Notes: a model not told the origin generated them from the letters alone. DNA of 33,327 bases from Opitutales bacterium (GCA_022565335.1 JAIUMY010000031.1:1-33327), one strand, 5' to 3'. Positions 7,424 to 17,616 are shown, numbered from the stretch's first letter. A program made the numbers and translations.

Positions 7424-8137
7424 TTAAATCTGGAAATCCACCTGCCCGGACAACTCGTGTAGGCCGCACTCCCGTTTCATCCCGTTAAAGCGGGTTGATT
7501 CGGCACTCTCCCCCGCTTCCAGAGGTTTGGAGGAATGCCAATCCCCGACCGAGACATAATTCTTTTCCCAAAGGGGATGATACGGAAGATCGTTGGCCTT
7601 CAGATAATGGTAGATCTGCCGGTCCGACCAATCGATAATGGGATGGATCTTGAGCATTTTGTTTTGCCGCTGCACCACTCCCAGATCTTGTCTGGTCGAG
7701 GCCTGTGAACGGCGCAAACCAGCCAACCAGGCTTCGGCGCCCAACTCCTGCAGGGCGCGGTTCATTGGTTCGACTTTGTTGATGAAATTGTATTTCTCCA
7801 GTCCCCGCACCCCCTGTTCCCAGAGCTTTCCATACAGCGCCTCCTGTTCGGCTGCGGTTTGCCGAGGAACATATTTATGCAAATTGAGCGACAACCTTTC
7901 CTGCAATTCCTGCGCAAAGCGGTAGGTCTCCGGAAAAAGATATCCGGTATCGACAAAAATCACTGGTGTGTCCGGTGCCATCTGACTGACCAAATGCAAC
8001 ATCACCGCGCTCTGAACGCCGAAGCTGGTACTTAAGACCAACTTTCCCGGAAACTGGTCCCGCGCCCACAAAATACGTCTCCCTGCCTCGAGATCCTCGA
8101 GTTTCGCATTGACGCTTTCTATCGCTTCATCCGTCAT
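7424..8137 (-). CDS. cysH: Phosphoadenylyl-sulfate (PAPS) reductase, thioredoxin-dependent
   Basis: Reduces PAPS to sulfite in assimilatory sulfate reduction, in the cytoplasm. I place the start at the ATG at 8135-8137 (MTDEAIESV), giving 237 residues; an upstream in-frame TTG at 8197 would add 20 unlikely residues. Visible features are the nucleotide-binding P-loop-like '[16 protein letters not shown]' near residues 33-48, '[14 protein letters not shown]', and the C-terminal 'KRECGLHEL', whose Cys (about residue 224) is the catalytic thiol. It is the only cysteine in the protein. The Cys pairs that hold the [4Fe-4S] cluster of APS reductases are therefore absent, which argues for the PAPS-specific type. 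The E. coli enzyme is 244 residues. The gene is divergent from rnr and no other cys gene is adjacent. Confidence 0.9.
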   Translation of the reverse strand: MTDEAIESVNAKLEDLEAGRRILWARDQFPGKLVLSTSFGVQSAVMLHLVSQMAPDTPVIFVDTGYLFPETYRFAQELQERLSLNLHKYVPRQTAAEQEALYGKLWEQGVRGLEKYNFINKVEPMNRALQELGAEAWLAGLRRSQASTRQDLGVVQRQNKMLKIHPIIDWSDRQIYHYLKANDLPYHPLWEKNYVSVGDWHSSKPLEAGESAESTRFNGMKRECGLHELSGQVDFQI

Positions 8138-8258
8138 AGATCTAAGCACAACTACGGAGCGAGCTAAGTCAATCTTATTTTTACTAAATTGCCTCAAATA
8201 CTAAAGATTAGAATTTGAAGCTATTCCGAACTTCGCTCAATCCTTCCAATCGACCCCT

Positions 8259-10586
8259 ATGAAATACAAAAATCAAATTCTGGCAACGATGCAGCATCCG
8301 GAATACGTCCCTCTGCGTCTAAGCGAATTGCGCGAGGCGATGGACCTTCCCCCCTCGCAGGAAAAAACTTTGCGCCGCGACGTCGAGGAAATGCTGGCCA
8401 AAGGCTATCTGGCACGGATCAAAAAAAACCGTTACATCATTCCTCAGGATGCCAATCTGGTCACCGGGGAAATCCTTTTCCGTCAGAGTGGCCAGGCTCT
8501 TTTAATCAAGGACTCTCATCTCGCCCAAGATGGCCAGGAAACGGTACAAATTGCCTCCGAGGACACTTGGGTCGCTCTCCACAAAGACCGCGTTTTGGTG
8601 CGCTACTCGGAAGGGCCCCGGCGACAACGACGATTCAATCGCCAAAAAAAGGACCGGGCCAAGGACGAAGCTCCCTGGGGACGGGTCATTCGGATCCTCG
8701 AGCGCCATCGCACGGAAATCACCGGCACCCTGCAAAAAAGCCACCATTTTTACTACGTGGTTCCCGATGATCCCCGCATCATCCAGGACATCTATGTACC
8801 CGACCCCGGCCAGGCGGACCTTTCGCCCTCCCCGCAAACCGGTGACAAGGTTTTGGTACAACTCCACGAATGGAAGCAGCGACACATCAACCCGGAGGGA
8901 AAGATCCTCAAGGTTCTGGGCAAAAGCAATGAACCCGGCGCCGAACTCTCGGCGTTATTGCACAAATTCGATCTTCGGGAAGAATTTCCGGCCGCTGTAC
9001 AGAAGCAAGTCAAGGCCCTGCCTGAAACCGTCGACAAAAGCAGTCTGCGCGGCCGTTTGGACCTCCGGCAAACGCGAATTTTCACCATCGACCCCGATGA
9101 TTCCAAGGATTTCGACGACGCCTTGTCCTACGAAAAGCTGGCGGACGGAAAAATTCGGGTGGGCATTCATATTGCCGATGTTTCCGCCTATGTCCGTCCC
9201 GGCACAGCCCTTGATAAAGACGCCCGCCGCCGCGGAAACTCTACTTACCTGGTGGGCAAGGTCATTCCCATGTTGCCTTTCGCTCTCTCCAACGGCCTTT
9301 GCAGTCTGGTCGAAGGCGAGGATCGCCTGACCAAATCGGTCTTTGTCACCTTCGACCAAAAAGGGAAGGCCCTTGATCACCAATTCCACCAATCGGTGAT
9401 CCGCAGCCACAAACGGCTCACCTACAAACAAGCGCTGGCCTTTCTGCGCGAGGATGACCCCCGCGCGGCCATCAAAGTCCCTCTCCCCGGTGCTCACCAA
9501 ACCGGGGCCACCGGACGGCCTCTCAAAGACCTCTCGCCGAAGGAACTGTCGGCTCTACAGAAGGACATTCGGGGTTTATGGAGCATTGGCTCACGCCTGC
9601 GGCGGGAAAGGATGAAAAACGGAAGCCTTGATCTCGATATGGCCGAGGTAAATATTTACGTGGACGAAAAGGGCTGGGCGGACCGCATTGAGCAGGATTT
9701 TTCCGACGAGAGCCATCAGTTGGTCGAAGAATTCATGCTTTTGGCCAACGAAACCGTGGGGCGGGAATTCCGCCGGGCGCAAATTCCCAGCATCTTCCGG
9801 GTTCACCCCGAGCCGGTGGAGGAAAAACTGGTCGAACTCCGGGATTACCTCGCGGTGCAAGGGATCAAGGTCGGAGATCTCACCAAGCGCCCGGAGGTGA
9901 CCAAGGCCTTGCGCCTGATCCGCGAACACGCCAACAGCTACACCCTTCGCATTGCCTTTTTGCGTAGCCTCCAGCAAGCCCGCTACCGAGCACATCCGGA
10001 AGGCCATTACGGGCTTAATCTCAAGAATTACCTGCACTTCACCTCCCCCATTCGCCGCTACGCCGATCTGATCGTGCACCGGTGCTTCGAGAATTTTCTC
10101 GCCAAAACGACAGGCCAGAAACCAGGGCAAAACGTAAGCCGCCCTCCCCGCCTACCCTCTCAAGGCGATCTTGAGGGAGCCGCCGAACACATTTCCCGAA
10201 CCGAACAAAACAGTACCGAAGCGGAGCGTGAACACGTAAAAATCAAGTTGCTGGAGTTTTTTGAAAGAGAAACCACCAAGAAGAAAAAAACCGAGTTTAA
10301 CGCCGTAATCACAGACCTCCGCAATCATGGCATGTTCGTTGAACTGACCGTCTCCCAGGCCTTTGGGCTGGTTCATGTTTCCACGATGCAGGATGATCTC
10401 TATCATTTGGATGGCAACGGCACCTCTCTGGTGGGACGACGACGCAAAAGAAAGTTTCAGATCGGCGATGAGATCACCGTTATCACCGAGCGGGTGGACC
10501 GTTTTAAGCGGCAAATCGATTTCCGCTTAGCCGATCAGGTGCCCTCCAGCAAACGATCCCGGAAATCACGGGGCCGAAAAAAATAG
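8259..10586 (+). CDS. rnr: Ribonuclease R
   Basis: A 775-residue 3'-to-5' exoribonuclease that degrades structured RNA. Domains in order are an N-terminal winged helix ('PLRLSELREAMDLPPSQEK', residues ~18-60), cold-shock-like OB domains to ~230, the RNB catalytic domain from ~250, and an S1 domain at ~675-760 ('FNAVITDLRNHGMFVEL'). A basic tail (SSKRSRKSRGRKK) ends the protein. The RNB metal site is seen in 'TIDPDDSKDFDDALS' (about residues 276-290), and the later motif 'HFTSPIRRYADLIVHR' is diagnostic. The ATG at 8259 has no Shine-Dalgarno. The gene ends with TAG, showing that TAG is a working stop codon here. It is divergent from cysH across ~120 bp. Confidence 0.96.
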   Translation: MKYKNQILATMQHPEYVPLRLSELREAMDLPPSQEKTLRRDVEEMLAKGYLARIKKNRYIIPQDANLVTGEILFRQSGQALLIKDSHLAQDGQETVQIASEDTWVALHKDRVLVRYSEGPRRQRRFNRQKKDRAKDEAPWGRVIRILERHRTEITGTLQKSHHFYYVVPDDPRIIQDIYVPDPGQADLSPSPQTGDKVLVQLHEWKQRHINPEGKILKVLGKSNEPGAELSALLHKFDLREEFPAAVQKQVKALPETVDKSSLRGRLDLRQTRIFTIDPDDSKDFDDALSYEKLADGKIRVGIHIADVSAYVRPGTALDKDARRRGNSTYLVGKVIPMLPFALSNGLCSLVEGEDRLTKSVFVTFDQKGKALDHQFHQSVIRSHKRLTYKQALAFLREDDPRAAIKVPLPGAHQTGATGRPLKDLSPKELSALQKDIRGLWSIGSRLRRERMKNGSLDLDMAEVNIYVDEKGWADRIEQDFSDESHQLVEEFMLLANETVGREFRRAQIPSIFRVHPEPVEEKLVELRDYLAVQGIKVGDLTKRPEVTKALRLIREHANSYTLRIAFLRSLQQARYRAHPEGHYGLNLKNYLHFTSPIRRYADLIVHRCFENFLAKTTGQKPGQNVSRPPRLPSQGDLEGAAEHISRTEQNSTEAEREHVKIKLLEFFERETTKKKKTEFNAVITDLRNHGMFVELTVSQAFGLVHVSTMQDDLYHLDGNGTSLVGRRRKRKFQIGDEITVITERVDRFKRQIDFRLADQVPSSKRSRKSRGRKK

Positions 10587-10593
10587 ATTTTTT

Positions 10594-10621
10594 TTGCGCT
10601 CCCTCCGGAGCTTGCTAGAAT
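10594..10621 (+). promoter_or_regulatory. Candidate sigma-70 promoter before the DUF5069 gene
   Basis: TTGCGC (10594-10599), a 16-nt spacer and TAGAAT (10616-10621), with the ATG at 10629. Transcription would start at about the start codon, so the mRNA would be leaderless or nearly so. A seven-A/eight-T complementary pair (10577-10595) just upstream spans the end of rnr. Confidence 0.45.
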
Positions 10622-10628
10622 ACCTTCC

Positions 10629-11279
10629 ATGCCTACTTATAATTATCAGGAAACCTTCTTCAAAATTTGTGAAAAAGCCGTCGACCTCTACCATCAGGGG
10701 GGACGCAACGTCAGCACTTACTTCGATGGCCAGGAGCTGGAATTTATCCGTTCCATCGGGGCCGCGCCGATCGACTTTTACGATTACGCGGAAGATTACT
10801 GTTCCTCCCAGGAGCCCGATTTCAGCACCTTTTTGCTGATTCAAGCCGAACGCAAAAACTACTTCCTCTACGAACAGGATGGTCAATATTCCACCACTAC
10901 CGTTCGCGAGGAAGACCTCCCGGCCAAAGATGACGAAGCCGAAGGCATTGCCTGGTTGCCGCGAATCATTGAAAAGGCCCGGGCCAAACTCAAAGGAGAA
11001 ATGCCTTCCACGCTCATGTATTGCTGTGGCGGCGATCGCCGTTTTCTCAAGTCGATCGATATGCACCCCGCCGAATTCCTCGTTTTGGTGCGCCGCAATT
11101 TCGATGACACCGAGGCCATTGTCAAAGCGGTCAAAGACCGTAAAAACGCACTCGAAAACGATCTGGCCTACAAGGTGAAACAGTCCCAGGAGAAAATGGA
11201 ACGCCACGGGATTGGCAAGGAGTCTTCCACCTTCGAAGAAAAGGCCAAAGAGCAACAAGAAGCGGAAAAGGAAACATAA
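10629..11279 (+). CDS. DUF5069 family protein
   Basis: A 216-residue soluble protein. The core 'IAWLPRIIEKARAKLKGEMPSTLMYCCGGDRRFLKSIDMHPAEFLVLV' (about residues 105-155) matches the DUF5069 pattern I know from Verrucomicrobiota: LPRxxxKARxxLxGxxP, then CGGDRxFL, then HPAEFL. The function of this family is unknown. The N-terminal ~100 residues are less typical. The C-terminus is a charged, probably helical tail rich in Lys/Glu/Gln. It follows rnr by 42 nt and may have its own promoter. It is convergent with the histidine kinase gene, and the 73-bp gap between them shows no clear terminator. Confidence 0.8.
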   Translation: MPTYNYQETFFKICEKAVDLYHQGGRNVSTYFDGQELEFIRSIGAAPIDFYDYAEDYCSSQEPDFSTFLLIQAERKNYFLYEQDGQYSTTTVREEDLPAKDDEAEGIAWLPRIIEKARAKLKGEMPSTLMYCCGGDRRFLKSIDMHPAEFLVLVRRNFDDTEAIVKAVKDRKNALENDLAYKVKQSQEKMERHGIGKESSTFEEKAKEQQEAEKET

Positions 11280-11352
11280 ACTTTCAATCCCTTTTGGGCA
11301 AAGCCCTGATGTCCCTGTGGAAATGAGTTTACCGAAGCGGTAGAAAAAATAT

Positions 11353-14300
11353 TTATTGCTCCGGCAACCACCGCTCTATCAAGGCCCGGAGGGAACCGGC
11401 GGTAATAGGTTTGGATAAATAATCGTCCATCCCCGCGGCCAAACACTTCTGCCGGTCCTCCTCCATGGCACCCGCAGTAACCCCCACTATGGGGATCGGC
11501 GAGCCCTTCGGCGAAAGTATTGACCGCACCCGAATTTCCCGCGTGGCGGTCAATCCATCCATACCGGGCATTTGCACATCCATCAGGACCAGCGAGAAAT
11601 TCTCCTGGGCCAATCGTTCCAAGGCGGCTTCCCCTTCCTCCGCGACCTCCGGCTCGAAGCCCAACTTCTGCAGCAAACGCCGCGCCACCATTTGATTCAT
11701 CGCGTGGTCGTCCACCAACAGAATTTTCTCTTTTCGGGGGTGTGGGGGGGGCTTTCTCCCTGTTGATGATTCCGATAATTTGAGCAATTCAGCCTCTGGA
11801 TTGCTTTTTTTCAGCGAACGTAAATACTCCCTCAAGGCTTTTCGGCGGGGTGGGTAGAGCCCCACCGACAGCGACAGGGCCGCCGAAAGACTTTGCCTTC
11901 TGGCCAAATCATTGCCTACAGTTACCAGAAGCAAAACCGGACACCCAAGCTGCTGCTCTCGTTCCAAGCATTCGTCAAGGAGAGCGAAAGTCCCATTTTG
12001 GGGATTCGAGGCCACCACGATCCCTAAATCATAAGGGGGACGCTCCTCCTTTGACCCCTGCCATAGGCAACGCCCTTCCGCGGGATCCTCACTTTCTTTG
12101 ACCCCAAACCCCAAATGACGTAAAAAAGGTCCTAACGCCTCGCGGGCGGCAGGATGATCGGTTAGCAAGAGAATCCGCAGACTCCCGGATTCGACTGGCG
12201 ACGACGCCGTTGTCTCCTGGGCAAAAGGAATTCGTACCGCGAAGGTGGAACCCCGACCTTCCTCGCTCTCCAGGGAAATTTCCCCTTGCATCAACTCCGC
12301 CAGGTATTTGGAGATCACCAGCCCCAAGCCCGTCCCTCCATGCCGGCGCGTGATGGATCCGTCCACCTGGGAAAACCGGTGAAAGATTTTTTTCTGATCG
12401 GCAACCCTTATCCCAATGCCCGAATCCTCAACCGCGAAAAGGATTTGCTCCGACGAGGCCCCCTTTGCCGGGCCCTCCGGCCCAACCCGCAAGACCACTT
12501 CACCGGAGTCGGTAAACTTGATCGCATTAGCCAGCAAATTGTTGAGGATTTGTCGTAAACGGGCAGAGTCACCCTTGACGATCGTTGGCAAACCGGGATC
12601 CAGAATTAAGTGAAGGCCGATGCCCTTTTCCTGAGCCTCCAGGGCGTGGGCATGGATAACAGGCTCCAGTAAATCAACCAGAACAAAAGGTTTCTCCGCC
12701 AAACTCAACTGCCCCGCTTCAATTTTGGAGAGATCGAGAATATCATTAATCAGACCGAGGAGATTTTCCCCACTGCTGCGAATCACCTCCAGATACGATC
12801 TCTGAAGATTGTCCAGAGAACTGTCCTCCAAAAGATCCGTCATCCCGATAATGCCATTCATCGGGGTGCGGATTTCATGGCTCATATTGGCCAGGAATTC
12901 ACTTTTGGCGCGATTCGCGGCATCCGCCGCCTGCATGGAAAGGCGTAAGGCCTCTTCCATTTTTTTACGCTCGGTAATATCGATATGACAACCCACCATT
13001 CGCCGGGCCATGCCATCTTCTCCCCACTCCACCACTCGACCCGCACAGATCACCCAAACGATATGCCCTTTTTTATGCCGATAGCGCACTTCACTGTAAT
13101 AGCGGTCCCGCCCCCGACTCTGGACATGGCGTTCAAACGCTTTGAGAACGACCGGCAAGTCCTCCGGAAGAATAAGCTTTTGCCAAGCTTCAGGAGAATT
13201 GGGGATTTCGTGATCTTCGTAGCCAAACATCCTTTTGAATTGCGGACTCAGATACTCAGTATTCTTGACCAAATCCCAATCCCAATAACCGGACAGCGTA
13301 CTCTCCAGAATATCCTTTAAAGTAGCCTCGTTCCGCTTAGCTGCTTCATCGGCTCTCTTGCGGTCGGTAATGTCCAGAATAAAGCCATCGAGATAAAGCA
13401 CCCTCCCTGCCTCATCCTTAACTACACTTCCCTTTTCAAAAGCCCAGCGGAGAGTGCCATCACGGTGACGAATACGGTATTCAACTTCCCAGAATTGGTC
13501 CTTTCGGGACGCTTCTTCAACCGCCTTTTTAATCGCTTCACGATCCTCCGGAAGGATCAATTGACCATAGGCAATCTTTCCCGAGAGCAGATCCGTTTCC
13601 GAATAGCCAGTGATTTGATCCACCTGATGGCTGACATAGAGAGTTTTCCAGTCGCCGGTAGCTTCACAACGGAAGGTAATACCGGGAATGTTTTCCACCA
13701 GAGATTGGAACTGTCGGCGCGTTTTATCCAACTCGGCGGCCTGTTCGAGCCTTTGGGTAATATCCCGTGCCGCTGCATAGATTTTCTCGCCTACCGGCGT
13801 GGAGCGCCATTCGATAAAGCGATAACATCCATCCCGATGCCGAAAGCGATTGACAAAAGAGGTCACCTCCTGGCCCGCCGAGAGTTTTTGTACGGCCTCC
13901 AGGGTCGCAGGCACATCCTCGGGATGGACAAAACGCATAAAATCTTTTCCCGCCAACTCTTCATTCGGGTATCCGAGCACTTTTCCCCATTCCGGGTTTA
14001 CCCGCAGAAAACGCCCTTGCAGATCGGCAATCGCCAAAAAATCCAAACTGTTGGAAAAGAAACTTTCCAGTTCCCGCGACAGGGCCTCCATTTTTTCCCG
14101 GTTTTCCTTTTGCTGCGTTATATTCCGAACAAACCCATAGAGTCTTTTTTTTCCCGTTGAAGGATCCGGAATTACCGAGGGCGTCAATTCAACCCAAACC
14201 GTCTGCCCGTTACGATGGCAAAAAGGCAAACTCAGGGTGCTAAAGTCGCCCGCCATGACATTAAACATCTTTTGTTTGATATCATCATGATGATCAGGAT

Positions 14301-14877
14301 GCCAATAAGGGAACGGGGGCTGTTTCCCGAGCAATTCCTCGCGGGTGAAGCCCAACATTTGGCAAAAGGAGGGGTTAACGTCAATTTGGACCCCATCGCT
14401 GTCGACTTCGCTATACCCGGAAACGAAATTCTCGATCAAACTTCGGTTGAAAAAAGATTGATGTTCCAACCGTTGCCGAAAGGCAACTTCCTCGCTGATG
14501 TCTTGAAAGGCACCGGTTACCGCAACCGTTTTTCCTTCTTTCCGCTCGGCCACACCCCGGGCCCGAACCCAGACCAAATTCCCGCGGGCGGTCCGAATCC
14601 GCAACTCCAAGTCATACTCCGTCCCCTTCGCAATACACTCCTCAACCGCCTTGGAAATCTCTTCGCGGTCCCGACCTTCTTCGTAAAATTCGATCCCTGT
14701 TTTCAGGTCCGGTTCAAAATCCGGGGGAACCTCGTGGATCGCTTTGGTAACCTCGCTCCACCACAAAGTTTGCGACAGGCAGTCAAGTTCCCAACCACCC
14801 ACCTTGGCAACCTCGCCAATGCGTTGAAAGATTTCTTCCCGTCGGGACAATTCGGGTTTATAAGCAGATTTATCCAT
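11353..14877 (-). CDS. Multi-PAS hybrid sensor histidine kinase
   Basis: 1174 residues with no membrane segment, so a cytosolic sensor. Five PAS/PAC units lie at roughly 15-130, 140-265, 270-390, 395-515 and 520-645, each ending in a 'DIT(E/D)RK'-type coil. HisKA follows with '[19 protein letters not shown]', in which H667 is the phospho-acceptor. HATPase is marked by '[11 protein letters not shown]', 'EDSGIGI' and '[11 protein letters not shown]'. Two receiver-like regions come next. The first (~905-1020) has no Asp at the phosphorylation position and looks degenerate. The second (~1050-1170, '[15 protein letters not shown]...[13 protein letters not shown]') is intact with D1100. The design matches tripartite hybrid kinases without Hpt. 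No cognate response regulator gene is adjacent, so output presumably goes through a remote Hpt or regulator. The signal is unknown. Confidence 0.93.
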   Translation of the reverse strand: MDKSAYKPELSRREEIFQRIGEVAKVGGWELDCLSQTLWWSEVTKAIHEVPPDFEPDLKTGIEFYEEGRDREEISKAVEECIAKGTEYDLELRIRTARGNLVWVRARGVAERKEGKTVAVTGAFQDISEEVAFRQRLEHQSFFNRSLIENFVSGYSEVDSDGVQIDVNPSFCQMLGFTREELLGKQPPFPYWHPDHHDDIKQKMFNVMAGDFSTLSLPFCHRNGQTVWVELTPSVIPDPSTGKKRLYGFVRNITQQKENREKMEALSRELESFFSNSLDFLAIADLQGRFLRVNPEWGKVLGYPNEELAGKDFMRFVHPEDVPATLEAVQKLSAGQEVTSFVNRFRHRDGCYRFIEWRSTPVGEKIYAAARDITQRLEQAAELDKTRRQFQSLVENIPGITFRCEATGDWKTLYVSHQVDQITGYSETDLLSGKIAYGQLILPEDREAIKKAVEEASRKDQFWEVEYRIRHRDGTLRWAFEKGSVVKDEAGRVLYLDGFILDITDRKRADEAAKRNEATLKDILESTLSGYWDWDLVKNTEYLSPQFKRMFGYEDHEIPNSPEAWQKLILPEDLPVVLKAFERHVQSRGRDRYYSEVRYRHKKGHIVWVICAGRVVEWGEDGMARRMVGCHIDITERKKMEEALRLSMQAADAANRAKSEFLANMSHEIRTPMNGIIGMTDLLEDSSLDNLQRSYLEVIRSSGENLLGLINDILDLSKIEAGQLSLAEKPFVLVDLLEPVIHAHALEAQEKGIGLHLILDPGLPTIVKGDSARLRQILNNLLANAIKFTDSGEVVLRVGPEGPAKGASSEQILFAVEDSGIGIRVADQKKIFHRFSQVDGSITRRHGGTGLGLVISKYLAELMQGEISLESEEGRGSTFAVRIPFAQETTASSPVESGSLRILLLTDHPAAREALGPFLRHLGFGVKESEDPAEGRCLWQGSKEERPPYDLGIVVASNPQNGTFALLDECLEREQQLGCPVLLLVTVGNDLARRQSLSAALSLSVGLYPPRRKALREYLRSLKKSNPEAELLKLSESSTGRKPPPHPRKEKILLVDDHAMNQMVARRLLQKLGFEPEVAEEGEAALERLAQENFSLVLMDVQMPGMDGLTATREIRVRSILSPKGSPIPIVGVTAGAMEEDRQKCLAAGMDDYLSKPITAGSLRALIERWLPEQ

Positions 14878-14975
14878 GTAAAACTTTTAAAAAAAGTATC
14901 CTCATTTACAGTAGGCGTAAAGCCAAATCCAAAAAAATGCCACTTCCTATGGGGACCCCATGATTGCCGATACAC

Positions 14976-16073
14976 TCACTCCGTTGGTCGTTCATCGCTG
15001 GACTTCATAAATTCACTTTCGTCCTCGAACCGGGCCCGTTCCCGATACCCCACACCGAGGTATTCGGCATAGCGAAGGTAGGGGACATTGGAGGGCAAGG
15101 GTCGGAAGGCGGCCTCTTCGCGCGATTGGTTGATTTTACGCAACGCATAGTAATCGATAGCCACCGGATCGGTGCTGAAAATCAACTCCGGCAGTGAGGA
15201 GGTATAAAGTGAGCGAAACTCCGGCCCGCCAATGAACTGATAACGCTCCAAGCTTAGGATCGTCATCGCCAAGCTTTCCTGTAATTCAGGTATGGCGGCA
15301 ATGTTGGCAATAGCCGCCGGCCCATTACTGCGGCTGCGCAGAAAACGGTTGGTATTGCTCGCATTCCATAAAGTCGCATTCACCATGGCACCGTTCAAAA
15401 TCAGATGCGGATGATCGGTAACGACCGGCAAGTTAATCCAAAAATCCACATCGAAGAACAAAGGAACCGGGAGATAGGAATAACGGTCGGCCCCCTCGGC
15501 AATAAATTCGCTCTCTCCCCTGGCGACCATCGAGTGACTCCGTTCGACCATGGCCCGGCGGGACGGAAGGGGGTTTTCGTAAAACCAATCCGTCTCCCAA
15601 AAATCTCCCTCCTCCAAAGCAAAAACCGGGGATCCCTCAAATTCGTTTCCCCCGGCGGTCCGGGACGGCCAAAAACCCGCATTGCGCAGGGCATGCTCAC
15701 GCAGGTCCACCAGCCATATATTCTCCCTCTCCCAACCCCGTTTCTCCAACTCTTCGCGAACCGCCCGCACCAGCTCCTTCGGGGTGCTCATCCCATAGCC
15801 CGATGCGGTATCAATCTTCAACGCCACCTGTCCTTGCTCGCCGGGCACCAAAGGCTCACCGCGGGCGCCTTCCCACTTTGCAAAAGCGGTCGCCACGGCA
15901 TTTTGGTAACCGCTTAATTCAAAGGACTCCAAATGCTCCCGCTCAAAAAAACCAGTCTGACCCCACAAGCCTAGAGAACTGGCCAAAAAAATCAGGAAAA
16001 AACAATGCGGAAAAGTCTTTCTCTCTCCTGCGAGAGTGCCCTTGACTTTACTCTTCTGCTTGATGATGGTCAT
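14976..16073 (-). CDS. Secreted DUF362-like protein
   Basis: 365 residues beginning at the ATG at 16071-16073. A hydrophobic stretch 'CFFLIFLASSLGLWGQ' after a long basic n-region (about 23 residues) suggests export. The body fits the DUF362 pattern: 'VALKIDTASGYGMSTPKELV', 'LPVPLFFDVDFWINLPVV', 'HPHLILNGAMVNATLWNAS', and near the end 'LIFSTDPVAIDYYALR'. No ferredoxin-like CxxCxxC motif is present, unlike the DUF362 proteins that carry an Fe-S domain. The function is unknown. The gene is divergent from the TPR lipoprotein gene with only 3 nt between start codons, so one of the two starts may be misplaced or the promoters lie inside the opposing coding regions. Confidence 0.65.
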   Translation of the reverse strand: MTIIKQKSKVKGTLAGERKTFPHCFFLIFLASSLGLWGQTGFFEREHLESFELSGYQNAVATAFAKWEGARGEPLVPGEQGQVALKIDTASGYGMSTPKELVRAVREELEKRGWERENIWLVDLREHALRNAGFWPSRTAGGNEFEGSPVFALEEGDFWETDWFYENPLPSRRAMVERSHSMVARGESEFIAEGADRYSYLPVPLFFDVDFWINLPVVTDHPHLILNGAMVNATLWNASNTNRFLRSRSNGPAAIANIAAIPELQESLAMTILSLERYQFIGGPEFRSLYTSSLPELIFSTDPVAIDYYALRKINQSREEAAFRPLPSNVPYLRYAEYLGVGYRERARFEDESEFMKSSDERPTE

Positions 16074-16076
16074 GTT

Positions 16077-17615
16077 ATGTTTGGTCGGCTGTGGTTTTTT
16101 CAGCAGGGAAAGAAAGCGTATCCCTGGAGTTTTTTAGTATGCCTGTTCATTCTCGGTTGCACAAGCCCAGAGGAACAGATGGCCGAGGATTTGGCCACCG
16201 CGAGAGAGCATATTTCCGCTGGAGAATGGTCAGAGGCCCTCTCGCTGCTGGAACAATGGACCGCAACTTTTCCGGAAAATGAAGAGCTCCTGGAGGAAAA
16301 GGCTTTCGTGCTGAGCGAAGTGGGGCAACACGAGGAATCGGCGGAAATTTTCCTTCGCATCCATCAATTGAGCCCGGAGGAGCCCAGCCCGCTGCTGTTT
16401 GCCGCCCGCGAAATGGAAGCCGCCGGGAACCGCGGCGAGGCGGCAGAACTATACCGGGAGTATTTGCAGGAGGATCCGTCCAACGCGACCTTGTGGCGAA
16501 TCACCGCCCGCCTGGATGAAGAGCGAGGCCATATCATCGCGGCCATCGATGCCTACCGGCGCAGTTACCAAATCGAAGAAAATGATGCCACCGCTTTGCG
16601 CATCGGACAACTTTATGAAGGACAGGGCAATCTTGCCCAAGCCGAATCCTGGTACCGTCGGGCAGCACAAACCGGATCCACCAGAAGACCGGAAGCCTTG
16701 AGCAGACTCGCTCATCTTGCCTTGCAGGCTGAAGATTATGAACGAGCCGAAGAACTTATGGCGCAATTGGAGAGCGAAGACCCGGAATTTTGGGCGGCCA
16801 GTGGTTTAGCGGATACTCTGGCGGAAATCCGCTCCTGGCAGGAGGCACAGGCCATCCTGGAGGAACAGCTTTTGCTCCAGCGTCAGCGGGAATTGGCTTT
16901 ACGGGAAACCGTCGAAGAAGAGGAAGCCCGACGGCTCGCCGCCGAGGAAGAAGCCCGCCGCGCCGAGGAGGAAGCCCGCCGCGCCGAGGAAGAAGCCCGT
17001 GAAGCGGAGGAGCGAGAGGATGCCGAGACCACCGAAATTACCTTTCTCGAAGAGGAGGCCGAGGAACCCCTTAGGGAGGAAGAAGAACCTGTCGAAACCG
17101 GGATCGAGGAGGAAACACCGCCCACCAACGAAGAAATTGCCGAAGGGTTGGCCGAACAAGCCCGCACGGCCCTTGAAAACAACGAGTATACCGCTGCTCA
17201 GGATCTTCTCTGGGAAGCGATTTCCCTTAACGATGCGGACCCTGAATTCTGGTATCTTTTGTCTCAGGCGTTTCAAGCCGAGGGAGCATACGGCGACGCT
17301 GAGTCCACGATTCTCCAGGCGCGGCGAATTGCTCCTGACAACCTCGATTATTACGCCCATTACCTTTTGGTGGCCCGGGAAACCAGACCTCTCCGACTTT
17401 ACATCCCCGAACTGGAAGCCGCGCGGGAACGCTTTCCCAACAATCCTGACCTCATGCTCTTGCTGGCCCAGGCATACAGCCGCGCTCAACTCTCCCGCGA
17501 GGATGCCGAATATTTGTACCGCCTCTTTCTCGAAACGGCAGACCCCGACCACAATATGCGGGATGAAGTGGAGGCCTTCCTGCGGGGCCAGGGCGATATA
17601 CCCGACGGAATTTAA
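16077..17615 (+). CDS. TPR-repeat lipoprotein with charged helical linker
   Basis: I choose the ATG at 16077 (MFGRLWFF) over an in-frame ATG 24 codons upstream, because it puts a lipoprotein signal at the N-terminus: basic KK, the hydrophobic run 'FLVCLFIL', and lipobox ILGC with C28. The mature part is TPR-rich, with 'EAAELYREYLQEDPSNATLWR', 'QAESWYRRAAQTGS' and a second cluster near the C-terminus ('DLLWEAISLNDADPEFWY'). Between the clusters lies a very charged segment (about residues 276-355). It includes three 21-bp DNA repeats encoding AEEEARR (16941-17003), likely a long single helix. The total is 512 residues. It is probably an envelope scaffold; no partner can be named. It lies upstream of dnaG. 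Confidence 0.85.
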   Translation: MFGRLWFFQQGKKAYPWSFLVCLFILGCTSPEEQMAEDLATAREHISAGEWSEALSLLEQWTATFPENEELLEEKAFVLSEVGQHEESAEIFLRIHQLSPEEPSPLLFAAREMEAAGNRGEAAELYREYLQEDPSNATLWRITARLDEERGHIIAAIDAYRRSYQIEENDATALRIGQLYEGQGNLAQAESWYRRAAQTGSTRRPEALSRLAHLALQAEDYERAEELMAQLESEDPEFWAASGLADTLAEIRSWQEAQAILEEQLLLQRQRELALRETVEEEEARRLAAEEEARRAEEEARRAEEEAREAEEREDAETTEITFLEEEAEEPLREEEEPVETGIEEETPPTNEEIAEGLAEQARTALENNEYTAAQDLLWEAISLNDADPEFWYLLSQAFQAEGAYGDAESTILQARRIAPDNLDYYAHYLLVARETRPLRLYIPELEAARERFPNNPDLMLLLAQAYSRAQLSREDAEYLYRLFLETADPDHNMRDEVEAFLRGQGDIPDGI

Positions 17616-17616
17616 A

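Noticed and set aside
8138-8258. Riboswitch or sulfur-responsive leader between cysH and rnr
   Set aside because: No conserved SAM, T-box or similar core is seen in this short AT-rich gap.
10577-10614. Intrinsic terminator after rnr
   Set aside because: The A7/T8 pair has no GC-rich stem before the T-run. The nearby GCTCC-CTCC-GGAGC stem comes after the T-run on the plus strand, so the order is wrong for rnr.
14215-15072. 285-codon plus-strand ORF opposite the histidine kinase 5' end
   Set aside because: It crosses from kinase antisense into the 3' end of the DUF362-like gene with no domain; a shadow.
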